Assembly (NCBI GenBank): GCA_005808865.1
Contig: SYKU01000311.1
Location: 1-35,268, forward strand
From: Acidobacteriota bacterium
GTDB lineage: Bacteria > Acidobacteriota > Terriglobia > Bryobacterales > Bryobacteraceae
Direction: 5' to 3'
Length of the DNA stretch: 35,268 nt
Part shown: positions 1 through 7,953 of the stretch, one piece after another
Layout of the letters: every line of letters starts with the position of its first letter
How positions within the stretch are numbered: position 1 is the stretch's first letter
Made by a program: the position numbers and the translations under genes
Notes under the pieces: generated by a model
Databases searched by the model: none
What the model saw: only the letters and a program-made list of their open reading frames with translations
Told to the model about the DNA's origin: nothing

Positions 1-214
1 ACAGCAGCAGCACCGACCGAAAAGCGGCGTCTGTCGCGAAGAACTGTTTCATGCAGAAGCCGTGGGCTCCCAAATCATGCTTCAACTCGGCAATGCGGTT
101 TTCCATGTCGGCCCGCCGATTGTAGTCGCGCCAGATCTCCGATCGCTTGGCGCGGACCGTCAGCCATGCGCTGTTTCCAACCGCGACCAGTACCTGTGAA
201 GGTTGCCGTCCTTG
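1..214 (-). pseudogene. IS1380-type transposase, C-terminal fragment (runs off the left edge)
   Basis: Reading the minus strand from 214 down to 1 gives an uninterrupted frame with the stretch 'WRDYNRRADMENRIAELK', then 'GFCMKQFFATDAAFRS'. This is the conserved C-terminal block of IS1380-family DDE transposases, where a YxxRADxENRI motif carries the last catalytic Glu. An in-frame TGA (minus strand, 215-217) and the absence of any recognisable transposase sequence beyond it show that the 5' part is missing. The 3' end lies outside the window. The fragment abuts the DUF1624 pseudogene, so an old insertion followed by decay is likely. The family call is from motif memory; the truncation is seen directly. 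Confidence 0.7.
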
Positions 215-339
215 TCACGATGATTCGGCCTCTCGAATCTGCTTACAATAGGGTAAGTCTACACTACATCGCGTTTCTCGGACGCCGCCGTTGCAAACAA
301 GAACCTCGTCATCATTCGTCGGCCCCAAAAAGCCCAAAT

Positions 340-925
340 CATCGCGACCGTGACGAACTTGGGCTAGCGATTTTTTCACGCGCTGGATCACGCGCTTTTG
401 TGCGCCGCCTTCGCCTCTTTCGCGTTCTCCGCCGTAAGCCCTCGGCTCGGCCTGAGAATCGGCCTGTCCGCAACCGCGCTCTTCCTGATCGCGGAAGTAT
501 TCTGCCTGCCTGTCCGCCGCGCCGCCTAGCGCACACCCGGTCCCCTTCAGGCACTTGAACCCGAGCGAGTATCCCGCGCGTCGCGGCTCTTCCGGTGATG
601 CCGCTCGGCCGCGCGATCACGCTGCCGCACTTTGCCAGCAGCGCAGCGGAGCCGATCATGACTGTGCTCGCAACCTTCGGCCGCGTACCGATGTTCCACT
701 AACTCCTGCAGGTCCCCATGGTGAACGCGGCACCGCGTGCGGTGGACTCTCTGAGAGAACGCAGCGTCCACGCGGAGTGGTACGCCGCGGTGCCCAACCG
801 TGCCCCCGGAGCACAGGTGGAGGCTGCGCCGCTACTCTACCTGGAGTTCGCGATTGCCGTCGCGGCTCTGTACCCGCTTTGCCTGGTGGTTTGCCGCAGT
901 CAAGTCTCGCCGGCCGCCGGCCTGG
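340..925 (+). pseudogene. Decayed DUF1624 (heparan-alpha-glucosaminide acetyltransferase-like) membrane protein
   Basis: No single frame is open, but pieces in different plus frames line up in order with the DUF1624 family of multi-pass membrane proteins. Around 371 a frame reads DFFTRWITRFCAP (family: FFTRWITHFCAP). Around 597-700 another reads PLGRAITLPHF, then TFGRVPMFH followed by a stop where the family has FYLLH. The same frame resumes with HAEWYAAVP and ends near LYPLC. The C-terminal end (FAAVKSRRPPAWL) appears in a third frame at about 870-915. At least two frameshifts and one stop codon are needed to join them, and the N-terminus is not recognisable. The 3' end overlaps the end of thiE on the opposite strand. 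The family match is from memory; the frame disruptions are direct. Confidence 0.6.
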
Positions 926-1595
926 TTAAACCTGACATCCGGTCGAGCCATTCCTCCATCCGCTTTCGAAGGCCCGTGCTCGTGCAGGGTTCGGGCAGCA
1001 GGGCGGAGATGACGGCTACCGAATCGGCGCCCGCCGCGAGCGTGTCGCGCGCATTCTCAAGCGTGATGCCGCCGATCGCGACGAGCGGTTGCTCAACAAG
1101 CGCGCGGACGCGCATGAGCTCAGCGGTACCGGTCACGGGATCCGGATTCTCCTTCGAGGCGGTCGCAAATACGGGACCGAAGGCGACGTAGTTGACCGGC
1201 TCTCCGCCCGCGGCCGCGAGTTGGACGGAGTTGTGCGTGGAGAAACCGAGAATGGCATCGGGGCCGGTGAGCCTTCGGGCGTCGCGCGGGGAGAGATCAT
1301 CCTGTCCGATATGAAGACCTGCCCCGAGGAGCATGGCGATGTCGGCGCGGTCGTTCACAATCAGAATGGCGCCGGCTTCGCGCGCGAGATGCGCGACAAG
1401 CTCTGCTTCGCCGAACACGTCCCTCGACCAGTGCCCCTTGTGGCGGATCTGGAGAATCCCCGCGCCGGCATCGAGAAAGGCTGCGGCGGCAACCGAGAGG
1501 CTTGAGGACCGCCGCGCCAGGGATTCGGTGTCGAGGATCGGGTAGACTCGGGGAAGGACCATATGGACCCGGCGGCGCGGCGCCGTCTCAGCCAC
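900..1595 (-). CDS. thiE: Thiamine-phosphate synthase
   Basis: ThiE joins hydroxymethylpyrimidine diphosphate and thiazole phosphate to give thiamine phosphate in the cytoplasm. The 231-residue protein is a TIM-barrel of the usual length. Visible motifs are LQIRHKG (48-54, pyrophosphate contacts), VNDRADIA (80-87) and HIGQDD (95-100, with the Mg-binding Asp residues). GPVFATASK (140-148) and AIGGI (173-177) follow, forming the phosphate site. The start taken is GTG at 1595, which overlaps the end of the upstream MerR/TPR gene by 8 bases; an internal ATG at 1562 is possible. No Shine-Dalgarno is seen, so translation is probably coupled. No other thiamine genes and no TPP riboswitch are visible nearby. 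The last bases overlap the DUF1624 pseudogene on the plus strand. Confidence 0.92.
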   Translation of the reverse strand: MAETAPRRRVHMVLPRVYPILDTESLARRSSSLSVAAAAFLDAGAGILQIRHKGHWSRDVFGEAELVAHLAREAGAILIVNDRADIAMLLGAGLHIGQDDLSPRDARRLTGPDAILGFSTHNSVQLAAAGGEPVNYVAFGPVFATASKENPDPVTGTAELMRVRALVEQPLVAIGGITLENARDTLAAGADSVAVISALLPEPCTSTGLRKRMEEWLDRMSGLTRPAAGET

Positions 1596-2490
1596 GGGAG
1601 GGCACGATGGTCACCTTTCGCAGCATGTCGAGTTGCCGCCGCGCTACCTGCGCCCAGGAGCTCGACGAATCGATCTTCAGGTACGCCGACCAGTGGCGCA
1701 CTGCCTGCATGAATTCGCCCTTCTTTTCGAGCAGCAGCGCGAGATTGTAATGCGCGTCCCCGTAGTTCGCATTGAGTTCGATGGCTCGCACGTAGTGTTC
1801 GCGGGCCTCGTCCAGGCTGCCTTTCTCGTGAAACAGGTTGCCGAGATTGAAATGAGCGAGCGAGTAACCCGGCTCCACTTCAATCGCGCGGCGGTACTGC
1901 TTCTCGGATTCGTCGAACCGCTTCAGGTGATAGAGAATAGTGCCTAGGTTTACCATCGCACCCGCGGCGGCGGGATTGGAATCGATCGCCTTTTCATATG
2001 CCTCCATGCAATCGGCGGCGGGCAGGCCGGATTCTTCCATATCGAGGCCTCTCTGAAACCAGTAGTCGGAAATCCGCTTGCTCGACGCACCGTCGGACTT
2101 CGGCCCCTTTGGAAACGACTTCAGATTGTCGATCTCCGCAGTATCGAAATCGAAAAGCATCTGGCCGGTCATCGCTTCCATTCTTTGCCCGGCGACGTGG
2201 ACTTCGATGGTCTTTCCATCCGATGTGATTTTCAGTTCCGCGAGAGGGTGCTGGACCCCTGCGAGCTTGCTCTTAAGCGATGCGATGGCCTTGGCGATCC
2301 GCCGCGGCGCTACGTTCTGATCGAGCAAGGCCTGCAGGCTCCGGAGGGCGATCAGGTCGGAAAATGTGAATGAACGCGTGGCAGCCACAAACCCCTGGCG
2401 CCGCCAACCCGAGAGCTGCCGGGTGGTTACGCCGAGCATACGGCGAACGTCAGCGATGGAGTACTCGAGCTTTGCGCCGTTGCCGAGCAC
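1588..2490 (-). CDS. MerR-type HTH plus TPR-repeat protein
   Basis: The 300-residue protein has two parts. Residues about 8-70 look like a MerR-family winged helix (YSIADVRRMLGVTTRQLSGW, then FTFSDLIALRSLQ). Residues about 140-285 hold four or so tetratricopeptide repeats with the W/LG-Y-A-P spacing (AMVNLGTILYHLKRFDESE, AHFNLGNLFHEKGSLDEA, AHYNLALLLEKKGEFMQA). The start is GTG at 2490, with a TAAAAT hexamer six bases upstream and no Shine-Dalgarno. It overlaps thiE by 8 bases, so the two are probably cotranscribed. I infer a regulator or scaffold whose TPR part binds a protein partner. I know no named function for it. Confidence 0.8.
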   Translation of the reverse strand: MLGNGAKLEYSIADVRRMLGVTTRQLSGWRRQGFVAATRSFTFSDLIALRSLQALLDQNVAPRRIAKAIASLKSKLAGVQHPLAELKITSDGKTIEVHVAGQRMEAMTGQMLFDFDTAEIDNLKSFPKGPKSDGASSKRISDYWFQRGLDMEESGLPAADCMEAYEKAIDSNPAAAGAMVNLGTILYHLKRFDESEKQYRRAIEVEPGYSLAHFNLGNLFHEKGSLDEAREHYVRAIELNANYGDAHYNLALLLEKKGEFMQAVRHWSAYLKIDSSSSWAQVARRQLDMLRKVTIVPSRG

Positions 2491-2496
2491 AGAAAA

Positions 2497-2502
2497 ATTT
2501 TA
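2497..2502 (-). promoter_or_regulatory. -10-like element before the MerR/TPR gene
   Basis: TAAAAT on the minus strand lies six bases before the GTG at 2490. No convincing -35 is seen 16-18 bases upstream. If it is used, the transcript would start at or next to the start codon. Confidence 0.3.
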
Positions 2503-2527
2503 ACATGTTGGCAGGGTGAGAAGATCG

Positions 2528-3424
2528 TCACACCGGCTTTAGCAGATCCCGGTGCAACGACTTCGCTTTGAAACCCACCTTTGCCAGATTCGTGCGTACC
2601 TGATCGGCGATCATTACCGAGCGGTGATGGCCGCCCGTACATCCGAACGCGATGGTCAAATAAGATTTCCCTTCTTTGATGTAGTGAGGCAGCAGATACG
2701 TCAGAAGGGAGGTTATCTTCTCGATGAACTCACCGGTTTGCGGAAAGGACCGTATGTACTTTGTCACGCCGGGGTCGCGGCCTGTCAATTTCTTGAACCG
2801 CGGGATGTAGTTCGGATTCGGCAGGAACCGGACGTCGAAAACCAGGTCGCTGTCCGCCGGAATCCCGTGCCGGTAGCCGAAGCTCACGACGCTGATGCGT
2901 ACTAAGGACTCTTCGCGGGCGCCACGAAAGGTGTCGCCAATCTTCGCACGCAGCTCGTGCACATTGTAGTGCGATGTGTTGATGATCACGTCCGCCAAGG
3001 CCCGAATCGGAGCCATGTGGCGGCGCTCCGTCCTGAGGCTCTTGGAAACAGAATTCTCCCTTCCCAGCGGATGAGGCCGGCGCGTCTCGCTGAAGCGCTG
3101 AACAAGGGCATCGTCAGCGGCCTCAAGAAAAAGGAGCCGCGTCGAAACCATGTGTCTGATGCGGGCGTAGATTGCGGGGAAACGCTTCAGGCTCTCCCCT
3201 TCCCGGATGTCCACAACCAGCGCGGCCGCGCGGACAGTGGGGGAATCGCGCGTGAGTTCCGCGAACTTCGGGATCAGGTCGATCGGGAGGTTATCAACCG
3301 CGTAGTAGCCCAGATCCTCAAGCGCCCGCAGAGTCGACCCCTTGCCCGACCCGCTGAGGCCCGTAATGATTACCAGTTCCGCGGGCGGGCGAGGCGTCTT
3401 CGATTCAGCTTTCGCGGTAGGCAT
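2528..3424 (-). CDS. rapZ: RNase adapter / nucleotide-binding protein RapZ (YvcJ family)
   Basis: The 298-residue length is typical of the family. A Walker A loop (GLSGSGKGS, 22-30) is followed by YYAVDNLP (40-47). The C-terminal domain carries the hallmark GCTGGHHRSV near residue 260-270. In Enterobacteria RapZ guides RNase E to the glmZ small RNA; in Gram-positives YvcJ is a GTP/ATPase. Which role applies here cannot be seen. It lies 8 bases after hpf and downstream of rpoN, a conserved rpoN-hpf-rapZ order. The stop is only about 38 bases before the MerR/TPR gene begins. Confidence 0.93.
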   Translation of the reverse strand: MPTAKAESKTPRPPAELVIITGLSGSGKGSTLRALEDLGYYAVDNLPIDLIPKFAELTRDSPTVRAAALVVDIREGESLKRFPAIYARIRHMVSTRLLFLEAADDALVQRFSETRRPHPLGRENSVSKSLRTERRHMAPIRALADVIINTSHYNVHELRAKIGDTFRGAREESLVRISVVSFGYRHGIPADSDLVFDVRFLPNPNYIPRFKKLTGRDPGVTKYIRSFPQTGEFIEKITSLLTYLLPHYIKEGKSYLTIAFGCTGGHHRSVMIADQVRTNLAKVGFKAKSLHRDLLKPV

Positions 3425-3432
3425 TCGCGCAA

Positions 3433-3972
3433 TTAGCTTTCGACAAGGTCGAAGTGGCCATCGCGGCGGCGAAGCAGTACAGACAGCCCGCCGGTGTTGG
3501 CATCGCGATACACCAGATAGTCGCGGCTTCCGTCCATCTCTATCACCGCTTCGTCCACCGTCATTGGCTTGCGCCCGAGTGTGTGATGGACGCGGAAAAC
3601 CTGGCGGGAGCCGTCACCCTGGTCCTCGGCTACGGCTGGAGCCGGCGTCAATACGGCCACCTTTGCGCCGGCGCCGCGCTTCGATTCCCGCCACTTACCC
3701 TTCACCTTGATCGCCTGCGTCTCCAGTTTCTTCATGGCGGCGTTCAGCGAAGCAAACAGGTCCGCTCCGGAAGCGACGCCAACCAGTGGGTGATCGTGGT
3801 ACTGCGCGGTCACTTCCGCGGTGTGACGGCCGCGCTCAAGCGATAGAGTTACGTGCGCCTCCTGTTGTTCTTTCCCGTCAAGCAGCTTTGATAGCTTGGC
3901 GAACTGCACTTCGATCTTCCTTACCTGCCCCGGCGTCAATTCGACTTGCCGGCCTGTATAAGTGATCTTCAT
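3433..3972 (-). CDS. hpf: Long-form ribosome hibernation promoting factor
   Basis: The protein has 179 residues. The N-terminal ~100 residues (MKITYTGRQVELTPGQ...KLSKLLDGK, then HVTLSLERGRHTAEV) form the S30AE/YfiA ribosome-binding domain. The C-terminal ~60 residues (VFRVHHTLGRKPMTVDEAV, then YLVYRDANTGGLSVLLRRRDG) form the dimerisation domain of long HPF, which joins two 70S ribosomes into a 100S dimer in stationary phase. It starts 34 bases after the rpoN stop and ends 8 bases before rapZ, so all three genes are probably one transcript. Confidence 0.94.
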   Translation of the reverse strand: MKITYTGRQVELTPGQVRKIEVQFAKLSKLLDGKEQQEAHVTLSLERGRHTAEVTAQYHDHPLVGVASGADLFASLNAAMKKLETQAIKVKGKWRESKRGAGAKVAVLTPAPAVAEDQGDGSRQVFRVHHTLGRKPMTVDEAVIEMDGSRDYLVYRDANTGGLSVLLRRRDGHFDLVES

Positions 3973-4006
3973 ATTTGGCTCCGTGTCCTTCGCGCTACCT
4001 CGTCTG

Positions 4007-5572
4007 TTACTCCCGATTCCTTCTCAGATGGCTCGGTGGTATCTTCAGATCTTCGCGATATTTCGCAACCGTGCGCCGGGTCACCTGGATGCCCTGCTCC
4101 TGAAGCAGCAGGGCGATCTGGTCGTCCGTTTGCGGATGATTACGGTCTTCCTCATCTATCATCTTCTTTACTTTGCGTTTCAGGACCGAAAGCGGCATCG
4201 AGCCGCCCGCATGTCCCTGAACGGCTTCCGAAAAAAAGTAACGTAATTCGAAGACTCCCTGCGGTGTGTGCATGTACTTGCCCGCGACGGCACGGCTTAC
4301 GGTTGAAGCGTGCACGCCGACTTCGTCCGCGACGTCCTTGATCATCATCGGACGAAGACGGTCGATGCCGTCGCTCAGGAACTCCATCTGCCGCTTGACG
4401 ATGGCCTCGCAGACGCGCAGGATGGTCTGCTTGCGCTGCTCAATGCTCTTCATCAACTGGATTGCCGACGTGAACCGCTCTTTGACGTAGTTGCGAATTT
4501 CCTTCGAGTTGTCCTTGTCCAGCATGCGCCGGTACTGCGCGTTCAGGCGGAGCTGCGGCAGTCCTTCGTCGTTCATCTGAATGATGTAGTCCTCCGCGTC
4601 CTTGGTGACGTAAACGTCGGGTTCGATCAGCCGGGCGCCGGGACCGTTATACCGGAGACCTGGCCGCCCGTCGAGGTGCCGGATCAGATCGACGGCGATC
4701 TCGATGTGTTCCGGCGGGCGCCCGAGCACCCGGGCGAGTTCCTTGAACTGCCTGGTCTCAAGCAATTTCAGGTGATTCGCGACGATCTGCCAGGCCACGC
4801 CGTCGCGTCCATTGCGGCTTTCGATCTGGAGCAGCAGACATTCGCGGAGGTCACGCGCTCCAACACCGGCGGGGTCAAGCGATTGGATGATCGCGAGCGC
4901 CCGCTCCAGTTCCTCAATCGAGTGATCACCCTGCTCGGCGATCTCGTCGATCGAAGCGGAGAGATAGCCGTCTTCGTTCAGATTCCCGATGATAAACTCG
5001 GCCGCGTCCCTGAGGCTGTCGGAAACGAGCGAGATGCTCAACTGCGAGCGCAGGTGGTCGCAGAGCATCACGGGCGAGGAGAGAAACGTTTCGAAAGACG
5101 GCTTTTCAATCGATTCCGATGCAGGGCTCTTGAAGCCCGGCTCCATCCATTCGTCGAAAGTCGGCCCAAGGTCCGTTTCTTCGAAAGAGTCCGGGGCCGC
5201 AGGCGGTTCGGGGGCCTCTGCCGCTTCCGCCAATCCGGCGGGAGACGAATCGATTTCCTCGCGGTATAGCTCCGGGTTGAGCGATTTTTCGCCGGAGACG
5301 CCGTCCATCCTGTTGGAATCAACCAGGATTCCCTCCTCGGCGGGGTCCAGTTGTCTCTCGCCTTCAAGAAGCGGGGCGAGTTCCTCCGGGGTCAATTCAC
5401 CGTCGTCGTCCGTCGATTCCTCGAGTACCGGATTCTCCACCACTTCCTGATTGAGCATGTCCTTCAGCTCCATCCGGTTTAGCTGGAGGACCTTCACCAT
5501 TTGCAGAAGGCTTGGGGTCAGGATTTGAGTCTGCGAAACCTTGACTTGAAGCCGCTGCGAGAGCATTCCCAT
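4007..5572 (-). CDS. rpoN: RNA polymerase sigma-54 factor
   Basis: The 521-residue protein has the three regions of sigma-54. Region I (residues 3-50) is Gln/Leu-rich (LQVKVSQTQ, MVKVLQLNRMELKDML) and contacts activators. Region II (about 55-150) is acidic. The core-binding and DNA-binding domains follow. A helix-turn-helix (HASTVSRAVAGKYMHTPQG) lies before the RpoN box TRRTVAKYRE (498-507), which reads the -24 element. Start candidates are ATG 5572 and ATG 5566; a TATAAT hexamer ends only 8 bases before the first. No PTS genes (ptsN, hprK) are attached, although they often accompany this cluster. Confidence 0.96.
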   Translation of the reverse strand: MGMLSQRLQVKVSQTQILTPSLLQMVKVLQLNRMELKDMLNQEVVENPVLEESTDDDGELTPEELAPLLEGERQLDPAEEGILVDSNRMDGVSGEKSLNPELYREEIDSSPAGLAEAAEAPEPPAAPDSFEETDLGPTFDEWMEPGFKSPASESIEKPSFETFLSSPVMLCDHLRSQLSISLVSDSLRDAAEFIIGNLNEDGYLSASIDEIAEQGDHSIEELERALAIIQSLDPAGVGARDLRECLLLQIESRNGRDGVAWQIVANHLKLLETRQFKELARVLGRPPEHIEIAVDLIRHLDGRPGLRYNGPGARLIEPDVYVTKDAEDYIIQMNDEGLPQLRLNAQYRRMLDKDNSKEIRNYVKERFTSAIQLMKSIEQRKQTILRVCEAIVKRQMEFLSDGIDRLRPMMIKDVADEVGVHASTVSRAVAGKYMHTPQGVFELRYFFSEAVQGHAGGSMPLSVLKRKVKKMIDEEDRNHPQTDDQIALLLQEQGIQVTRRTVAKYREDLKIPPSHLRRNRE

Positions 5573-5580
5573 TCGTCTTC

Positions 5581-5586
5581 ATTATA
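5581..5586 (-). promoter_or_regulatory. TATAAT -10 element directly before rpoN
   Basis: A perfect TATAAT on the minus strand is separated by 8 bases from the ATG at 5572. No good -35 hexamer is found at 16-18 bases upstream. The predicted transcript start is at or within a few bases of the start codon, implying a leaderless or very short-leader rpoN mRNA. Confidence 0.4.
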
Positions 5587-5651
5587 GGGCACCGGATGCC
5601 CAGGTCGTTCTCACCGGACCGCATCGGACGGAGGTACAATATAGGTATCCC

Positions 5652-5897
5652 ATGAAAGCCCGCGTTTACGTTTCTCTGAAATCCACCGTGCTCGATCCCC
5701 AAGGCAAGACGGTCCGGTCCGCGTTAGCCGGCCTCGGATATCACTCCGTGGCGGACGTGCGACAAGGCAAATATTTCGAGATTTCGATCGAACCGGGCGT
5801 TGGCGCGGAGCAGGCTCGAACAGAAGTGGAGACGCTGGCCCAAGACGTGCTCACGAATCCCGTGATCGAAACGTGCAGGGTGGAGTTCGACGCCTAA
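5652..5897 (+). CDS. purS: Phosphoribosylformylglycinamidine synthase subunit PurS
   Basis: The 81-residue protein starts MKARVYVSLKSTVLDPQG and contains LDPQGKTVRSALAGLG and VRQGKYFEI, the signature of PurS. PurS is the small subunit that bridges PurL and PurQ in the fourth step of purine synthesis. A GGAGG sits 16 bases before the ATG, which is long, and a TACAAT hexamer overlaps this leader, 11 bases before the ATG. purL and purQ are not in the window; in many genomes purS is linked to them. The TAA stop (5895-5897) overlaps the TAG of the convergent gene on the other strand. Confidence 0.93.
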   Translation: MKARVYVSLKSTVLDPQGKTVRSALAGLGYHSVADVRQGKYFEISIEPGVGAEQARTEVETLAQDVLTNPVIETCRVEFDA

Positions 5898-6439
5898 TTC
5901 ACCGCGCCCTGGCCCACCGACGCCACCGAAATTCTCGTCTCGCCGTTCTTCTCGCGGATCCCAATAATCCGCTTGTAGCCGTGCTCACTATAGTGCATCT
6001 CCATCTTGCCGCGCGGCCCTTTGTTGAATATCCAGTGGGGCAGCCGCTCCCGGTAGAACTTCGCTACCCGTTCCGGCGAATCCGGAGTGGTGAATTCGCC
6101 AGCCTGGATGCTCAAGCCCTTGTGCTCGTCTCCAAGATCCAGATCGATCTCGGCGGACTTGCCACTCTCGCGGACGCGATCCGCGCCCGGGTAAAGAGGC
6201 ACGCCGATGGAAGCAGGGTCCAGCCGCTCCCGCGCACGGATATTTATCGATCCGGCGGGTGTCTGGACGCGGATATTCGCGCCATTGGAAGTCTCCGTGG
6301 TTTCCACGTTCACATTCCGCGCTATGTAGATTCCCGTCAGCGCCAGCAGCCCCAATCCCAGAACCCCGATGATGGCAATACCGAGCAGCACGCGTCCCAG
6401 CGCGCCTCCGCGCTCGCTTGTATACGTACGCATACACAC
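5894..6439 (-). CDS. Membrane-anchored hypothetical protein
   Basis: The protein has 181 residues. A short basic N-terminus (MCMRTYTSERGG) is followed by one transmembrane segment at about 14-38 (VLLGIAIIGVLGLGLLALTG). The rest is predicted to be extracytoplasmic. Residues about 79-90 read IGVPLYPGADR and about 115-130 read FTTPDSPERVAKFYRE. This 'YPGA...T.DSPE.V..FY' pattern occurs in small uncharacterised bacterial domains; I do not know a function. It lies 11 bases after the lipA stop, so it is probably the last gene of that operon. Its stop overlaps the purS stop. Confidence 0.75.
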   Translation of the reverse strand: MCMRTYTSERGGALGRVLLGIAIIGVLGLGLLALTGIYIARNVNVETTETSNGANIRVQTPAGSINIRARERLDPASIGVPLYPGADRVRESGKSAEIDLDLGDEHKGLSIQAGEFTTPDSPERVAKFYRERLPHWIFNKGPRGKMEMHYSEHGYKRIIGIREKNGETRISVASVGQGAVN

Positions 6440-6450
6440 CCTCCCATGGG

Positions 6451-7341
6451 CTAAATACGAACAGCCGCCTGCGAATGTTCCGCGGACTCGGCGGCATGGT
6501 ACGAGCTCCGCACCAGCGGTCCGGCTTCAACGTGCTGAAATCCCATCGTCTCGCCTTTCAGCTTTAACGACAAAAACTCCACGGGTGGAACGTACCGCAC
6601 GATGGGGAGGTGTTTGGGCGATGGCCTAAGATACTGGCCCAAAGTCAAAATATCCACCTGATGCGCGCGAAGGTCCGCCATCGTGGCGCGAACCTCTTCC
6701 ATTGTTTCTCCCAGACCAAGCATCAGCCCCGACTTGACGGGCGTCTCCGGCCGGAGCCGTTTGGCGTAAGCGAGCATTTCAAGCGATCGCTCATAGCGCG
6801 CGCCCAGGCGCACCTGGCGGTAGAGGCGCGGTACGGTCTCCGTATTGTGATTCAGCACGTCGGGCGCCGCGTCCATCACGATGTCCATCGAAGAGCGGAC
6901 GCCCTGGAAGTCCGGCACCAGCACCTCGACCCGGCACCCCGGAACTCGCTCGCGAATGGCGCGGATGGTCATGGCAAACAACTCCGCGCCACCGTCCCTG
7001 CGGTCGTCCCGATTGACGCTGGTCACGACGGCGTAGTTGAGTCCCATGGCTTCAACAGCTTCCGCCACGCGCCTCGGCTCATCGTAATCCACCTCTTGCG
7101 GCGGACCTTTTTGGACGGCGCAGAACCCGCAACGGCGGGTACAGACGTTTCCGAGAATCATGAACGTCGCGGTACGCCGGTTCCAGCATTCGCCAACATT
7201 CGGACAGGCCGCACTCTCGCACACTGTATGGAGCTTCAGACGTTCGATGAGCGACTTAAGCTCGCGGTAACCTTCTCCAACCGGCGCGGGCGCGCGGAGC
7301 CAGGCGGGACGATCCAGTTTCGGGGTGATCGAGAGCAGCAA
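6451..7341 (-). CDS. lipA: Lipoyl synthase (radical SAM)
   Basis: LipA inserts two sulfurs into protein-bound octanoyl groups. The auxiliary cluster motif CESAACPNVGEC is followed by the radical-SAM motif CTRRCGFC. LMLGLGETMEEV and LTLGQYLRPSPKHLP are also family hallmarks, and the C-terminal RSSYHA gives the Ser ligand of the auxiliary cluster. The frame is open further upstream, to 7479, but that part overlaps the NUDIX gene and has no LipA similarity. I choose TTG at 7341, eight bases after the NUDIX stop, giving about 296 residues, the normal size. No lipB is nearby. It appears to be cotranscribed with the NUDIX gene. Confidence 0.93.
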   Translation of the reverse strand: MLLSITPKLDRPAWLRAPAPVGEGYRELKSLIERLKLHTVCESAACPNVGECWNRRTATFMILGNVCTRRCGFCAVQKGPPQEVDYDEPRRVAEAVEAMGLNYAVVTSVNRDDRRDGGAELFAMTIRAIRERVPGCRVEVLVPDFQGVRSSMDIVMDAAPDVLNHNTETVPRLYRQVRLGARYERSLEMLAYAKRLRPETPVKSGLMLGLGETMEEVRATMADLRAHQVDILTLGQYLRPSPKHLPIVRYVPPVEFLSLKLKGETMGFQHVEAGPLVRSSYHAAESAEHSQAAVRI

Positions 7342-7349
7342 ACCCCATT

Positions 7350-7892
7350 CTAGCGCGCGGTGAGGCCGGTCCCCCGCGCATATCGCTGCCAGGCCAGAAA
7401 TCCGATGATCGTTTTTCCGTCCAGGATGCGTCCCGACCGGATGTCCTTGTCGATCTCGGAAATCCCAAACCAGCGGCACTCGATGCGCTCATCATCCATT
7501 GGCTGCGCCTCGCCTGGAATCAGACCGGTCGCGAGAAACAGATTCATCTTCTCAGCGACGAAACCCGGACTCGCATAGTATGCGGCGAGCCTGCGCCACT
7601 TTCGCGCGCGGTAACCGGTCTCCTCACGCAGTTCGCGCCGGGCGGCTTGCAGGGGATTCTCTCCGGGATCAAGTTTCCCGGCGGGCAACTCCCACATGAG
7701 TTGATCCGCCGGGAGCCGGTACTGCCGCACCAGGAGCACGCGCTCGTTCTCATCCACCGCCATCATCACGGCCGATCCGGCGTGCCGTACCACGGAGCGG
7801 CGGATTTCAAATCCCGTCTTGTCGCGCGCGCACTCTTCGGTAACGTGAAACAGCCCGCACCGATAGACTTCCTTCGAAGAGACAATCTTCAT
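7350..7892 (-). CDS. NUDIX hydrolase, ADP-ribose pyrophosphatase type
   Basis: The NUDIX box is complete: GKLDPGENPLQAARRELREE, followed by TGY, matching GX5EX7REUXEEXGU. The following YYASPGFVAEKMNLFLA is typical of the ADP-ribose/sugar-nucleotide pyrophosphatase subfamily (NudF-like), in which Glu residues bind the metal ions. The frame is open to an ATG at 7940, but the conserved part begins at the internal ATG 7892 (MKIVSSKEVYRCG). That is the usual start position for the family, giving about 180 residues. It sits between the M16 pair and lipA, with 8 bases to lipA. The substrate is inferred from the subfamily pattern only. Confidence 0.87.
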   Translation of the reverse strand: MKIVSSKEVYRCGLFHVTEECARDKTGFEIRRSVVRHAGSAVMMAVDENERVLLVRQYRLPADQLMWELPAGKLDPGENPLQAARRELREETGYRARKWRRLAAYYASPGFVAEKMNLFLATGLIPGEAQPMDDERIECRWFGISEIDKDIRSGRILDGKTIIGFLAWQRYARGTGLTAR

Positions 7893-7953
7893 GAATTCGA
7901 CTTTACCGTTTCCCGCAGGCCGCCGCCCGGCGTTGCCCACCAGGAAATCTGAC

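Noticed and set aside
900-1600. TPP riboswitch for thiE
   Set aside because: thiE starts inside the upstream gene, leaving no leader, and no THI-box-like sequence was seen before the MerR/TPR gene.
4310-5269. Plus-strand open frame of 319 residues opposite rpoN
   Set aside because: Antisense shadow of rpoN with biased composition and no recognisable domain.
7342-7479. Upstream extension of lipA
   Set aside because: Overlaps the NUDIX gene and lacks similarity to lipoyl synthases; TTG 7341 gives the normal length.
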